A DNA stretch of 64,000 nucleotides from Malaya genurostris. Taxonomy: Eukaryota; Arthropoda; Insecta; Diptera; Culicidae. Shown here in pieces: positions 21,447-33,984 of the stretch. Position numbers and translations under genes: made by a program. Numbering within the stretch: the stretch's first letter is position 1; every line of letters begins with the position of its first letter. The notes beneath the pieces are model-generated. The model made no database searches and was not told the origin of the DNA. It saw only the letters and a list, made by a program, of their open reading frames with translations. Location: NCBI RefSeq assembly GCF_030247185.1, contig NC_080572.1, forward strand, positions 95,529,198 to 95,593,197. The letters run 5' to 3'.

Positions 21447-22640
21447 ACTGAATGTTACGAGGTAGTGAAATTTCGAACAAATATAAATGATTAATGTATT
21501 GCATGGCAGTCTACATAGCATTGGTGTACAGTGAACTTCGCTGGGGGGATATAATCAGGCGAGAGAGACGTCGCTTCTGATTTTTTTCTGCAAGCACAAT
21601 ACAAGGTATTGTACACAGATGATATGATTTGTTGTTGCAATACAGTATAGATAATTTTATGATATGATGTAGTAACAAAAAAAGGGGGCGGCCCGTTTGG
21701 CATAAGGTCGTTTGGCATAACGCCGTTTAGCATAATGGTTAATTCAACTGAATTATTCTAATCCATCTGTAGAGCAGCTCTATCTTTTATGCAATAAAAC
21801 ATCTATTTTCCTATCAAATATAGCAGCAAACGCAACAAAAACATTTACAATGTGGGAATATTTCACTTAGCGAGAGTAATGCTAAAATGAATTATAAACG
21901 AGCCATTTCTTTTGTCATTTTCGCTAAAAATTGTATGCGAAAATTGCCATTTTTTATGGTAACGTTTGTTAACAGCTTCTGCCGGTACACAGATAACAGA
22001 TATACAGGCTCGAACAAAATTTTTCAAAATCCTGTGTAAATTTCAAATTTGCTATACGTTGGAAACACTTCTGCCACCTACTCGACTGTTCGCCGCGATC
22101 TTTCAAAACGTTCCACTACGTTCCGGAACGATAACAAAATCCTCCTGCCTGTTATAGGAATATTCCAACTACAACAATTTTTACACTCACCACACGATTT
22201 TTCTAAGTGTTAAAGACAACCTAATTTCCATAGCGCATAAATCGATCGGAATAAAACAAAAATAAACTTGTCATTTTAACCAACAGTAAAACAAAAATCT
22301 AGCGTGAGTGAATGTTGCACCAAAAAATTGTGGCTCATGTGAAAGCTGCACCCAAATCGTGGTTGCACCTTGTGTTGATCGTGGTGACATCTGTAAGTGT
22401 TCGCCACGTGCTTGAGCAAATTTTACACACAGTTCATATGCGAGCCTGTATATCTGTTTTCTGTGGCCGGTATATTGTAAAATCGAACCTGACCATAAAA
22501 GAATGAGGTCAATGAGATTAGTCGATATATCGTTTTCTAAACAATAAGAGAAAATGGAACGAAATTATAATTTATCCTCGAAAGATATGGTTTCGATTTA
22601 TCTGGAATTTCATTTGAATTCAATGCGGTATTCACCTCGG
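21447..22640. other. upstream region of the zinc-finger gene
   Basis: No supported gene. It contains the short GTTTGGCATAA tandem array (21689-21738) and otherwise AT-rich sequence. Confidence 0.3.
21689..21738. repeat. short tandem array of (C)GTTTGGCATAA units
   Basis: Three units, each 15-16 bp: CCGTTTGGCATAAGGT, CGTTTGGCATAACGC, CGTTTAGCATAATGG. Motifs of this type occur as arrays in many arthropod genomes. Confidence 0.7.
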
Positions 22641-23253
22641 GCGGATTTTGTGGGGTTTGCGTGTACTGCTACCACTCTTTGACAACTTCTGCGCTACCAA
22701 TGTCTGGTGGTCGCAGCTCTTGGTAAGACCTTTCAATTTTGACACTTTGTCACAGTGGTTGTGTTATGTTTTTTGCCTCTTTCGTCCGTCAAGTTTCCAG
22801 CGCTTTGTGTGTGCGAGAACTGCCTGTATTTGAGATGCTGACGAGATTACCACGACGGGTTGCTGCTGCTTGCGGACGGACGGAACACACATTTCGGAAC
22901 GTGAGGAGAATCGCAGTAACCTTGGTTTGTTCGGGTGTGCTCAAAATTCATTTTTTCGGTCGCATTTCCGCGTGCTGACAAACCGGAAGTTATTGCTTGT
23001 GTGCACAAATGATGCGGTAGTGTTTCTTTTTTGTTTACGACTGTTTGAGAAAGAATAATGTTATGAATTAGTACGGTGTCACGGATTTTTCATCGACGAC
23101 GTTGTCACGATAGAGAAGCAACGATTAAGCAACATTTTTTTTCGTGGAGCAGAACAAGGGAAGGGGATCTAAACAAAGAAGAAGAAAGGTGGTTCAGCTC
23201 TGTGACGACGGATATTTTTTTTGCGAAAATTACGGTTCGAGTGCGACTACGTA

Positions 23254-24370
23254 ATGAATGAAATCGAGGTGAAGCAGGAAAATGTGGACGTGGATATGCA
23301 GCATCAGGGCGGGACTGCTGTCAACGATGAAAATGGTGGTTCTGACCAGGAAATTGTGGTCGGAATCGATGAGGATCACATAAATTTTCTGACCAGCATG
23401 GCGTCCGATGATGATTCACTGGATTGCCCACCGGATATAGGTGGATGTGATAGAATGAGTTACGCAGATCCAGGTGAAGAAGAGGATGAAGATATTATGG
23501 CTGCTGCAGAGTCAATTTTATCAAGAACAGCAGAACGGACAAACCAGCCAATATATCACTGCGAGTACTGCAATAAAGCCTTTACTTGGCTCAAATCCCT
23601 CACGGTACATCTTCGCACTCATACAAACGTAAAGCCATATAAATGCGAACTGTGCGATAGGTCGTTCGTACGATCCGATTATCTTAAATACCATATTATA
23701 AAGTCCCATGAAACCAACGAACAAGTTTTCACCTGTACTGCATGTTCCGGAGTTTTTGCAACTAACCGAGGTTTACTGAGACACATTCGAACAGAGCATG
23801 ATGGCCAAGCCGAACGGAGAGAAGTTAGTACTACGACTGCAGAATGTCCTTCGGATAATGAATCCTACGGTGAAGTCGATGAGCATGGAAAGTTTGCCTG
23901 TACTTACTGCGACGAATCATTTGATACTCGCGACGCATTGGTTAGTCACATGAAACGTCACTTGGGCGTTAAACCATTCCGCTGTGATCTTTGTTCCAAG
24001 TCTTTCATACGGCAAGATTTCTTACAATGTCACCGTTCTAATCATTTGAAAACAATGGACTTCAAACACAACGGATTTTCGACGGAATCCTCCAAACGAC
24101 CACGAATCAGCCTGAAGAAAATGGAGGACCTGGTTCAATCCAATTCCGTTTCAAGGGCGGAGTCTAGTGAGGAGGAGGCGGACGATGCAGGTGCGAGTTC
24201 TTCCGATAGCGAGAACCGGAACACAGAAGTAAGCGAAGAACAGAGAAGTTTGCTAGCGGCGTTGTTGAAACAGGTCTCCAAAGCAGACAACGATCAGCTT
24301 CAGTGTCCGCGGTGCGAGCACACGTTTCCAGATATGTCGTCTTTGAAGATACATCTGCGAACGCATACCG
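23254..24370 (+). CDS. zinc-finger gene exon 1 (acidic N-terminus, fingers 1-6)
   Basis: Residues 1-100 are acidic (GEEEDEDIMAA and similar). Fingers lie at residues about 103-123, 131-152, 161-182, 216-236, 244-264 and 351-371. Finger 1 is CEYCNKAFTWLKSLTVHLRTH. Between fingers 5 and 6 lies a basic stretch KRPRISLKK, a possible nuclear localisation signal, and a serine/glutamate-rich region. The exon ends CATACCG|GTAAGT, in the middle of the linker after finger 6. Confidence 0.88.
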
Positions 24371-27300
24371 GTAAGTAACAATCCTTTGAAGGATGTGTTG
24401 GCTGAATGATCAAAGTTATTACAGTTTAGAAATGCATCTAGCAACAGGTAGCAAGGTAAAGTACTACAGATACTAACTAGTTTTACTTTTGATGGAAAAA
24501 TAAGCTATGTATTATTTTCAGTGGCACATTGAAGTGGTATTTATCCGCGTCACTGGTTTCGCAAGACCGTTTTGAATTGTTAGGGATAAACGTCTGCCGT
24601 CTGGGAACATTACTTCCCTGGATTCACTGGTAAATCAAAATGATCTAGGGGAAACGGACACGTTCACGGTTAGAAGGTCATGCTTGCTCTGTTTACTGCA
24701 GCGAACGATATTCAATCAATTTCATCGACAATTATGTTTTGAGGAGAAATGCTCAAGTATGCAGTCGGCACATTAGTAGGGAATTTTTGAATTTTTTTTT
24801 TTTGTTCCGACTGTCAGACTTCTTTAAAAACACTAGGTTCAAATGATTCGCGATCAATTGTAGTGATTGCATGTCAAACTCAAATCTAGTATTCGGAATT
24901 CTATTTAGCTAATTATAGATACTCAGCGATTGCTGGAAATGCGCTTATATTTTCATCAGATTTGAAACAAAAAAATTAGTTGCATGACTGAGGTATTCTT
25001 GCCAGAGCTTATTTATTCATTGTAAAATCGATTGCAATCACTTTTAGTTGTGCTGCGTATTATCTGAAACTTTATATCATCGAATATGCAGTGAACATAC
25101 ATTAATGCAACTGCGTCTCCAAGGTTTTGTTTAAATCTAATTAGAGATTATTCATACGCCGCGTAGGTTGGTTGGGAAAAGAAAAAAGTTTCTTGGAAGT
25201 CTGCTTGTTTCCTAGGGAAACGTCACTCTCAGCTCCGCTTGCAAATTATAAGAACGAGATCCATGTCCAGTCAACGATATAAGCGGAATAGTAGTTTCAA
25301 AATTGTGTTCTTTTTTTCCATTTACCCTTGCAGCACCCTGTCAGCTTGGAGCGAAATCAATCTTCAGTTCAGCAACGCCATCGCACGGCATCACATTCAA
25401 CATATCATATCAATTGTATTGGTGCGCAGCCCTGCTATTTTGGCGCGCACGAATTTGACATTTCTTTTCTCTACTTGTATGTATGAGATTCGAAGCGGAC
25501 TCGCCTGAGGGCGACATGCTCGCAAAAAGAATGTTGCCAATAATTTGTTCGGGAAATGTGAGAGCTGAATATCTTGCTAATATAATGTCTTTGCTTTCAG
25601 TCATTTTCGGTTTTCAGTGAAATCCATATACTGTGCAGTATCGATATTCAAACAAAGCTTAGAGAATCGTAAATGGCAGAAAACGATTCATAATGAATTT
25701 CTGTTGGTGCTCGAATCCTTAGTAGTTTTGGTTTTCAAAGAGGCTGCGTAAAATGCATCGACTAGCTCATAACGCTATAGCCGTTCCCCATAATAGAAGA
25801 AGTTTTAAAACACTATTTAAATAAACAAAATATTTCTCTTATTCAAATTCTGCTCTAACACTATGAGTTAACTTGATCAAAGAGCCATATCGAATACGAA
25901 TTTTTGCGGGCGAATTCCACCAATGATAAATTTTTGTTAAAAACTGTAGATTTATGAATACTAACAATATCGGTGGAAATTTTGTAAATGTTCCGGACAG
26001 TTATACAATGCTTGTTTTGCTGTTATTATTATCATCAAAATAATACAAAGCCAAAAATAATAACATAAGATAAAAAAACTTTTTTAATCCACCTAGTGGT
26101 GTGATGAAGTTTTCCTTATATTACAGCTATTCTCAGAAATTTTATTGTGGCGTTCTTTAAAAAAACTGCGGAACAATAAGGTTCAACCGTAAACTACCAA
26201 TTATTATTAATATCATTTATTTTACCTCGGCTTTAACCTTTAACTTTGAGCCAAAATTAGAAACATTTCTTCTGATAATTGCATTGGTCAAAATGGCGGT
26301 TTGAAATTTTAAACACACTTAACCCCGGAAGCTCCGGAATATCTCTTATTTATGCCTTTTGTTTGTGAAAACAGGTTGAGCCATCTCGGTGAAATGTGAG
26401 TGTGTTTCACTTAGAAGATTTCGATCCCCATTTCCGATATTTCACGAACCGCATTTCGAGGATAGGTATAGCCAAGGTCGATTTGTATAAACAGCAACTT
26501 ACATAACCTATACAATATAACAGTTTTGAGCCCAATTTAGAAGAATTTCATCGCTCTCTACGACGGCTTGAAATCTTAATCACTCATCACTCTGAAATGT
26601 ATTCGTTTGTAACAAAATTTAAACAATTCACATTACAATCAAAACTCGTCAGTTGATAGGTTCAATGTTTGCCATGGTTTTGTCAAAGTAATGTTTTGTG
26701 TGAATCGATTTCTATTTTAAGACTAATCTAGTATGGAAATAAGTAATACCAATCTTTTACACAGATGTTGCGTTTTCGGATGAGCAAGATTTCGGATCGT
26801 GGTCGAATGAAAGCTATTTAATATCAGCATGAATTTTACTCTACAATCTCTACAGGTTCAAGCAGCTTTTTGTCAGTTTTCTATTTACGTTTCCTCAAAA
26901 TTTGGGTTTGGATGAAGAACCTTGCATATGGAAAAAATCACCATCGATTTCTCTTTTTCTTGTGTTTACCGGATCAGATTCAAGAACCATTTTCACTGGG
27001 TTTATAATGAAAAATGACAGCACTGTTCACGAATCAAGCTCACCCCATCCACTATACCAACGTTCGTTTTATAGCTGAAACTTGGTGCAATCAAACTATA
27101 CCACAGTCGTATCGGTAGCTTTAAGCGAATCCTAGATCTCATATCTACTCAAATCTTCAATTCCGCGACACCTTTGGAAGAAAATGATGAGTCCTCGTCT
27201 TTCTGGAGAGTAGGTAATCTACCCCACGAGAGCGTTCTGAAAAGGTAGCCAAAACACCTTCTTTTGAAGCTGTAATTTTTTTACTTTTGACAAGTAGAAA

Positions 27301-30300
27301 TTACGCCATTAATGAATCTTTACTAATAGGGCCCTTGAAAATAATCCGGAATCATATGAAATGATGAGGTCAATTTCCATCTTAGTGACTACGACAACAA
27401 GCGTAATTGTCGCATCTAGGGCTCAGGAAACCCAACATTTATCCTTCCTCAATGTGCAACCGTTTGGTGCGGCTTATGGTCCGACGGCGTCATAGGAGTT
27501 AACTTTTTCGAAAATGAGTCTGAAGCAATAGTTACGGTGAGGGATGATTCATAACTTTTTATGGCCGGAATTGGATGTGATTGATCTGAGCAATGCTTAC
27601 TTTCAACAAGACGTGCCCCTCAAGCAATGGAACCACCGATCTTCTACTGGAAAAGTTTGCGGATCGTATTATCTCTCGAAGAGGTGATAACAATTCGCCA
27701 TCGAGATTTTGTGATTCAACACCTTTTTTCTTTGGGGCCACGTTAAAGATAAAGTGTACGCCTAAACAATCCAGCGAATAATTAAACCATCCAATGACTA
27801 AGCTGGAGTGACACTTTTCTGATCTGTTTCCATGATGGGAAAGCCGGAGACTGTTCAACATCGTCATTTTCCATTTGCTTTTTTGTACCTCGAGGCATTC
27901 ACTTTGAACCAATTATATTTTTATGTTATATCAACGATCTGGTAATTTTTTTTTCAAAGGTTATGTAAGATTTTGGGAATAGTTTTAAAATCTGTGTTGC
28001 CGTTATGAGTAGTATGAGTATGAGTCGTTGGACACTAGCCACTTATTGTTTGCGCCATGATATGAATGGCTACGAAATCCATTGAAACAGTCAAGGTCAA
28101 GGTCCGTTTTGTCATTCAGGGTAAAATGCTTAGTTGATTTTGAACGGCTCGGTGCTAGAGAGTAGAAGAAAAACCGAAGACGAAGTATAAAAGTGAAATA
28201 AGCTTACTCTTAATCTTTCAGTCGTTAAATACGCGGACCTCTACTGTATACAGGAAGCGTCTCCATTCAACTCGATTCACGACTATTCACCGCCAGCCTC
28301 GGGCCTCTTCTTCTTATACCGGTCGGATCATGGTCGAGTGTGGAAGTGGAATAAAATAATAATTACATAAGAAAAATGTTTAGTTCAAATCGATTCGCTG
28401 TTATCAAGTCCTGTTATTTTCATATAACAATTGGGCATTGAATTCTAATAAAATCTCCAAACAGATATCTGTAAATAAAATCGCCATTAATAAGATGTTT
28501 TCTATTGTTTTTTTTTTTTTTAGCAATCACTCCGTTCAAATGTCCGCTGTGCAGTTTAGCATTCATTCGATCCGACTATCTGAAGAATCACCTAAAAAAG
28601 CACATCGAAGACAACGGCGAAGATCCCGGAGCGCCCGGTGCTATTGATACCTCGACGTTAGCTTTCAGTATGTCTTCGTTCGCCAGCACGTCATCGATAC
28701 CAGCCGCAACGTCATCGCAATCGTTGCTCAAACCGATCGGTGCTCGGCCACAGTCGACGGGAATATCACTGCTCAAACCGCCTGAGGAAAGAAAGCCTCC
28801 CGATCAGCAGGAATACTGCATTCGCACCGATGACGGCAAGTTCATGTGTACGGTATGCGAGCGGGTGTTCTCTCATCAGCAGACCGTACGTATCCATTTT
28901 CGGATACACACCAACGAAAAACCGTACAAATGTAGTCACTGTTCCGAATCGTTTATTCGATCAGACTATCTGGAGCGGCATATGAAGGTGCACTGGAAGG
29001 ACGGTCCAGGAATACTTCCCGCGATAGTAGGGCGGAGTTCACTGGTTCCCTTTGGAACATCCGATAGTAGCGATTCAACGAGCCCCCAGAAACTAACCAT
29101 CGGTCGAGCTGGTTTACTACCGGAGAACTATCACTTCGTCGAAGCTGGTGATGGTCAGTACGCGTGTAAAATTTGCGAACAAGTATTCACCCATAGTGAT
29201 TCATTGCGGAAACATGCACTAACCCACACAGAAGAAAAACCCTTTTTCTGTGATATTTGTGATCGTTCTTTCAATAGAGTTGACTATCTGAAGGAACATT
29301 TCAAGTCAAAAAGACATCGACAAGCGCTGGCTGAAACAAACGGAGAAACGATAGAGGACGATGATGATTCCACTACCGATACGAGTCTTACAGGGCGAAT
29401 GGCCAAAACGAAGTCTCCTATCAGCCCGATGACTAATGCTTTGGCAGAGCGAATAGAATTTCAGCGAACGGATGATGGTCGCTACAAGTGTTCGGAGTGT
29501 GACAAAACATTCGTGACTGCAGTGACACTTAAAATGCATTTGCGATTGCACACAGGTGAGAAACCGTACAAGTGCAGCATGTGCAGTATGGCATTCATTC
29601 GATCGGATTATTTGAAAACGCACGAAAAAATTCATCGACAGGAAGCATACATGAGTCACCGGCAGATGAGGGTTAAGGAGGATGATGACGATGACGATGA
29701 CGATGGTGGCAATAGGAGCTCTGGCGATGAGTCAGGAGACGAGACACGGATGCGTCCTGTTCATACGACGGGAGATTATAATGGTAGGCTGGATATCAAG
29801 CAAGATGCAGGCATGCGAATAGATAATAATGCTACCGTGGACAACGAGGAAGAAGCCGAAGAAGAGGAAGAGGAGGACGACAGCGAAGATGAACAGGTGA
29901 GCGGTGGTGGTAATGTAAAATTCCCAGAAAGCCTCATTCAACAGCATTACTACTTGTTGCTAGTCCGACAGCATTATTAATATTATCGATCAATTACAGG
30001 TCATTGAAGTGATGGTTAAGGAGGAGGATTCCGATGATGACGAAACTGAAGAGGAAGACGATGAAGGGTATATTAATTATATCTGATTTTCTAATTATGG
30101 TCATTCGAAACGTCGTTTCGCAGGGAGGAAAACCAGGACCAACATCAAGAGGACGATGAGGAAAATGATAACAATAATAGCTATGAGAACGACGATAGCG
30201 CATCGAGGGCGAGTGGTGGTGCAGGTTCCGAACCAGCAGGACCCAAATTGAAACACCGCTGTCATGTTTGCAGAAAGGAGTTTGCCTGGCCGAAATCGTT

Positions 30301-30517
30301 GAAAATTCACCTTCGAACGCACACCGGAGAGCGACCGTACGAATGTGAAGTTTGCGGAAAAAGTTTTACCCGTTCTGACAGTTTGAAGGCACATCGCAAT
30401 ACGCATGGCGATGTGCGAGTGCTTCAGTGCCATTTGTGTGAAGCGAGCTTTACGAACGAGAGCGGTCTGATACGACATCAAAAATCGGAACATGGCATAG
30501 AACCGTTGGATGTGTGA
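23254..30517 (+). CDS. C2H2 zinc-finger protein, 16 fingers, four exons
   Basis: Joined exons 23254-24370, 28524-29896, 30000-30067 and 30124-30517 give 2952 nt, 983 residues. All junctions are GT-AG with matching phase (1, 0, 2). The first ATG after an in-frame TGA at 23203 is at 23254 (MNEIEVKQENVDVD). Sixteen C2H2 fingers are visible: six in exon 1, seven in exon 2, three in exon 4, separated by acidic or serine-rich linkers. Most form pairs joined by TGEKP-like linkers, the second finger carrying SF(I/V)RSDYLK. The C-terminus is HGIEPLDV. The protein is probably a nuclear DNA-binding transcription factor. There is no ZAD, BTB or KRAB domain. The orthologue is not recognised, so no symbol is given. 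AATAAA lies at 31055-31060. Confidence 0.88.
25335..25602 (+). repeat. dispersed about 265-bp repeat, copy 2 (in intron 1)
   Basis: Inverted relative to 18372-18634 and highly similar. Shared phrases include GCTTGGAGCGAAATCAATCT, GTTCAGCAACGCCATCGCAC and GGACTCGCCTGAGGG. Ends are not marked by inverted repeats. Confidence 0.65.
26083..26420 (-). repeat. degenerate tandem-unit repeat, minus orientation (in intron 1)
   Basis: It begins TTTTAATCCACCTAGTGGTG(TGATGA), the complement of the family's tail, and ends with GTTTGTGAAAACAGGTTGAG and CCATCTCGGTGAAA, the complement of a unit. The middle is strongly diverged. Confidence 0.5.
27360..27860 (+). pseudogene. decayed mariner-like transposase (in intron 1)
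   Basis: Pieces in shifting frames: DEVNFHLSDYDNKRNCRI (first catalytic D region), a stop where W is expected, ATVWCGLWSDGVIGVNFFEN, FQQD (second D), LLLEKFADRIISRRGD, and FLWGHVKDKVYA from the end of the catalytic core. The order and phrasing match the transposase whose C-terminal half is at 52030-52530. Stops and indels throughout make it a relic. Confidence 0.7.
28524..29896 (+). CDS. zinc-finger gene exon 2 (fingers 7-13)
   Basis: Seven fingers: CPLCSLAFIRSDYLKNHLKKH; CTVCERVFSHQQTVRIHFRIH paired with CSHCSESFIRSDYLERHMKVH; CKICEQVFTHSDSLRKHALTH paired with CDICDRSFNRVDYLKEH; CSECDKTFVTAVTLKMHLRLH paired with CSMCSMAFIRSDYLKTHEKIH. The tail is very acidic (runs of D and E). The donor is CAG|GTGAGC at 29897. 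Without splicing the frame stays open to TAA at 29978-29980, adding 27 codons, so a shorter isoform without fingers 14-16 is possible. Confidence 0.88.
30000..30517 (+). CDS. zinc-finger gene exons 3-4 (acidic link, fingers 14-16)
   Basis: Exon 3 (30000-30067) encodes VIEVMVKEEDSDDDETEEE and on to DDE. A 56-bp intron (30068-30123, GTATAT...TTCGCAG) follows, and exon 4 (30124-30517) continues with an acidic/asparagine-rich stretch, then fingers CHVCRKEFAWPKSLKIHLRTH, CEVCGKSFTRSDSLKAHRNTH and CHLCEASFTNESGLIRHQKSEH. The stop TGA is at 30515-30517. Confidence 0.85.
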
Positions 30518-31054
30518 GAGAAGATTCTAGCGTTAGCGTACTGTACCTCAAAACGAATTGTTGCCACCATGTTCGTCCATTCACTTTGTCACAAAGTTAC
30601 AAACAAAGATGACAATACCATTGGGGAAGCACCACCACTTAAAATTTGAAACACGATATTTGTCAACACTGCACGTAATATTAACAAGTCGACTCATGGG
30701 CCTAGTCGCAAACACACATACCCTCCTCCCTTTTAGCAGTTAGTTACAAGCTCTGCGGTTTTAGAATCACATCTTGTTAATAGATTACGATATGTATGTA
30801 TAGTAGTATATGAAGAAATTTGAATTTCTTACTTTTCATGGTTTTATGATTATTAATATGGACACTTGGTTGATAGTAACGCAGAGGCGTTGAAGTCGTT
30901 GGAGTGAAATCCTGCGTGAATGTTCAAATCAAATGCTGTGCACATTTCTCTGGTGTCCACAAGAAAGATTGAATTTTAATATACATAAAAAATTGTTTGT
31001 GTCAAGAAAAAATCACTAGCATTTGTTTTTCGTCTCTGACATTTTCCAGTGTAT

Positions 31055-31060
31055 AATAAA
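31055..31060 (+). promoter_or_regulatory. polyadenylation signal of the zinc-finger gene
   Basis: AATAAA about 540 bp after the stop codon, in an AT-rich 3' UTR. It is the first canonical hexamer found on this strand downstream of the stop. Confidence 0.5.
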
Positions 31061-31080
31061 ATAGAATCGAAACAAAAAAT

Positions 31081-31535
31081 GATTGCATAAATTTTATATG
31101 CAAATGATTCCGGAGAATGTTAGATTTTCCACGAAGTATGTATATTTGTATTAATTGAAAATTAAATTGTGTATTACCAAAATATCAAACCTATCGGTCT
31201 ATCCATCATTCAGAGTGCAATCCGAACACTCCGAAAACTTGTTCTTGATAACACCATAAAAGGTATGTTCGCACTTGGTCGATCAGACCGTTGGCAAAGA
31301 TATTTCCTCCTCGACTTTTTGCATCGTATCGACGGTTGCTTAATAATAGCGACAAAATTGCGTGGGAAGTCATTTCAAATAAATTTGCCAAAGGTATTGT
31401 TGCCGTAACTCAAGTAGAGTTCGTGGTATGAAGTATTTTCTGGAAAGGATCTAATACCATTTTTGATAAGAAAACTTATACTTTTTAATATCAATGATGT
31501 GTTCATTTTATACAAAGTTATTTATTATTCAAAAC
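31081..31535. other. spacer, nothing recognised
   Basis: AT-rich sequence with short ORFs only. Confidence 0.3.
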
Positions 31536-31592
31536 CAGGGCCGCCAAGAGAAAATACGGGCCCGGGAGGATTGCAATATTACGGGCTCGTAA
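31536..31592 (+). repeat. truncated end of the hAT-type MITE family
   Basis: CAGGGCCGCCAAGAGAAAAT, then GGGCCCGGGAGGATTGCAAT and ATTACGGGC, matches the complement of the right end of the complete MITE at 41260-41544. Only one end is present. Confidence 0.65.
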
Positions 31593-33199
31593 TCATGAGA
31601 ATAAACTCTCCGTGTATTTCCCACACCAACTCTCGCACCTCTCGCATGAATTGCATCTTAGGACATATCCACACTCGGGTTGGTAAACGACTGGACAATG
31701 CGGAATTCAGGCCCCAATGTGGTTCATAGCCTCATGTCCAGTAACTCCTATCCCTACCTCCCCGCGGTGCTGGCTGGGGTGCGAGTAACCATAGGAAAGA
31801 TCGGGTAACCAACCCCGGTGGGACCTTGGTCGTATGCTGGCAGGGAAGGGGGGCATGCTTTCTCTTCACAGAGAGCAAGCCTACCCGAGCGTCTGTTCCC
31901 CATGTTGGGGCGGCTCGAAACAGCGTCTGTTCTCCATGTTAGGAGCGGCTGATTACCGTCCTTGTGTCAGTGTGGGACTCTAAACAGTGCTGACACGATG
32001 GCCCTCCGGCGAGACAGCAGGCCTAACAAGCCGCCCGGAAAACACTTGTTACGAATAATCAGGATATAAATACGACTCGGAATAATCGGCAAAGACCTAC
32101 GCGACGAAATAAGGACTACGATTAGAAGCTTGGCACATGGAACTGCAAATCGCTTGGCTTCCCAGGATACGACCTAATGCTGCATGATGAGCTTCTAATC
32201 CGCGGCTTCAATGTCGTAGCATTCAACCGTACTAGGTACGAGGTTATCAAATCGCGGAAATGACTGGTTTGTCGGCGAATGTCAGCAGTTGGTCGAAGAG
32301 AAGAATGCAGCAAGGGCGAGGATGCTGCAACACCGCACAGGAACGATACAGACAGGCACGGAACAGACAGAACACGGTTTTCCGGAGGAAAAAGCGCCAC
32401 CAGGAAGACTAAGATCGCGAAGCGATGGAACTGCTGTACCGCGCAAATGATACACGGAAATTCTATGAGAAGTTGAACCGCTCACGTAGAGGCTTCACGC
32501 CACGGGCCGAAATGTGCAGAGACACCAGTGGTAACCTTCTCACGAACGAACGTGAGGTGATCGACAGGTGGAAGTAGTACTATGACGAGCATCTGAATGG
32601 CGAAGCACAGGATACAGAGAACGACACAGGAATCAATCTGGGTGCACGCTTAGCCGACGACAGATTCCTAGCACCTGATCTAACGGAGACAAGTGAGGAG
32701 ATCGGCAGGCCAGCTGCTCAAACATGGAGGAGAGGCACTGGCTAGAGCGCTGCACTGGATGATTTCTAAGATTTGGGAGGAGGAGATTCTACCGCAGGCA
32801 GGGCCGGTGAAAAAGGTGGATACGGTGGGTAGTACTACCCACCCGAAAATTCTGAAGGTGGGTAATTACCTATCTGAAATTTCCAGCGAAAAATAATGAT
32901 AATAATAGTATTATTTATACCAATAAGATTATTTTTATTGTAACTAGGAATAATAAATAAAATCAAAATTATAGACTGCTAGTACTCAAGGTAGAGTAAG
33001 GATGTGAAGATATGCAACAGTAAGGTGAGACGTGGCAAGGTTCATTTGAGCAAGTAGAAGTCTGAACATATCAGTATCTCAATATTCACCTTCTAGTAGA
33101 GAAGTCGAGCTTAAGTAACTGATTTTCGATATCGTTACATATACTGCATGGAAATGCATTGATATATCTAACTTGTAAAACAACATTTCTTGTGCAGAG

Positions 33200-33900
33200 G
33201 TTTTTTTATTCAACATAATCACCTGTAAATGCAACGCAACCGATCTAGCACTTTTCGATTCCTCACTTATTAGTTGAATTGTCTATGGCCTCAAAATAGA
33301 CTTCAGTTGCGACGATGACACTCTCATTCGAGTGAGGTAACAGATCGGAACCCAATTTGATCTTGATTAAAGATATTTTTTTCTTCTTCATATGAGACTG
33401 TTTGTTCGATTTTGCTCTTCAAACGCATCAATAACTCAAGGTAATGATCACTTTTGATGGTACTATCCTTTTTAAATTAATTTAATTTAAATTAAGTTAA
33501 TTATGCTTGACCATCTAAAATTTGACGCCATGATTGTTCCAGCTACCTGTTGTGATTTCGAATGGCTTTCTCCGTCTGAACACGGATATGACCCCGGAGA
33601 AAAATGGTGGATCCATGTTTCGTCCATTGTTTCATACCAACGCAAGAAATCTTTTTATAGCGACTAAACAGTGCCGAACAGCTGTCTGGATCGTTGATTC
33701 GTTGTTGCTTTTGTTTTATTGTAAATGAACATGGAAAAGACCATTTTCATGCCCAGATTTTCGCGTAAGATCGTAAAAGTATATCCAGTTGATGTGGTAA
33801 CCATTCTCACGAGCTTTGATTTTGCGTTCATCCAACACGTTAATGGAAACTTGACTATTTTTCCGGATGACAGTATATCAACCGTTCACAATGTATTAAT
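33200..33900 (-). pseudogene. decayed mariner transposase inside the hAT-like element
   Basis: Minus-strand pieces in order: VLDERK-like MNAKSKLVR, YTFTILRENLGMKMVFSMF, KSNNESTIQTAVRHCL, then FRRRKPFEITTGSWNN, and near the end TEVYFEAIDNSTNK, GIEKC and GDYVE. These correspond to the helix-turn-helix, linker and C-terminus of a mariner transposase; the catalytic core is unrecognisable. Many stops. Confidence 0.55.
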
Positions 33901-33984
33901 TATAAGACTTTATTTATAAATTTAATGTGTGATCTGTGCTGGTTCGACTGTGCAGGTTTTTTTAGGATTGTGGAGAACATTCCC

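Larger units (their letters stand above)
24371..28523 (+). other. intron 1 of the zinc-finger gene (4153 bp)
   Basis: Donor G|GTAAGT at 24371; acceptor is a T-rich run ending TTTTTTTTTTTAG|CA at 28523. It splits the linker between fingers 6 and 7, giving THT-A-ITPFKC where TGEKPFKC is usual. It contains a dispersed repeat (25335-25602), a minus-strand unit repeat (26083-26420) and a transposase relic (27360-27860). Confidence 0.85.

Noticed and set aside
22739..22978. ORF of 79 codons upstream of the zinc-finger gene
   Set aside because: Composition and position fit an untranslated leader; no motif and overlapping ORFs in other frames.
23521..23724. minus-strand ORF inside the zinc-finger exon
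   Set aside because: Shadow of the zinc-finger coding frame.
27559..27912. minus-strand ORF of 117 codons in intron 1
   Set aside because: Antisense shadow of the decayed transposase on the plus strand.
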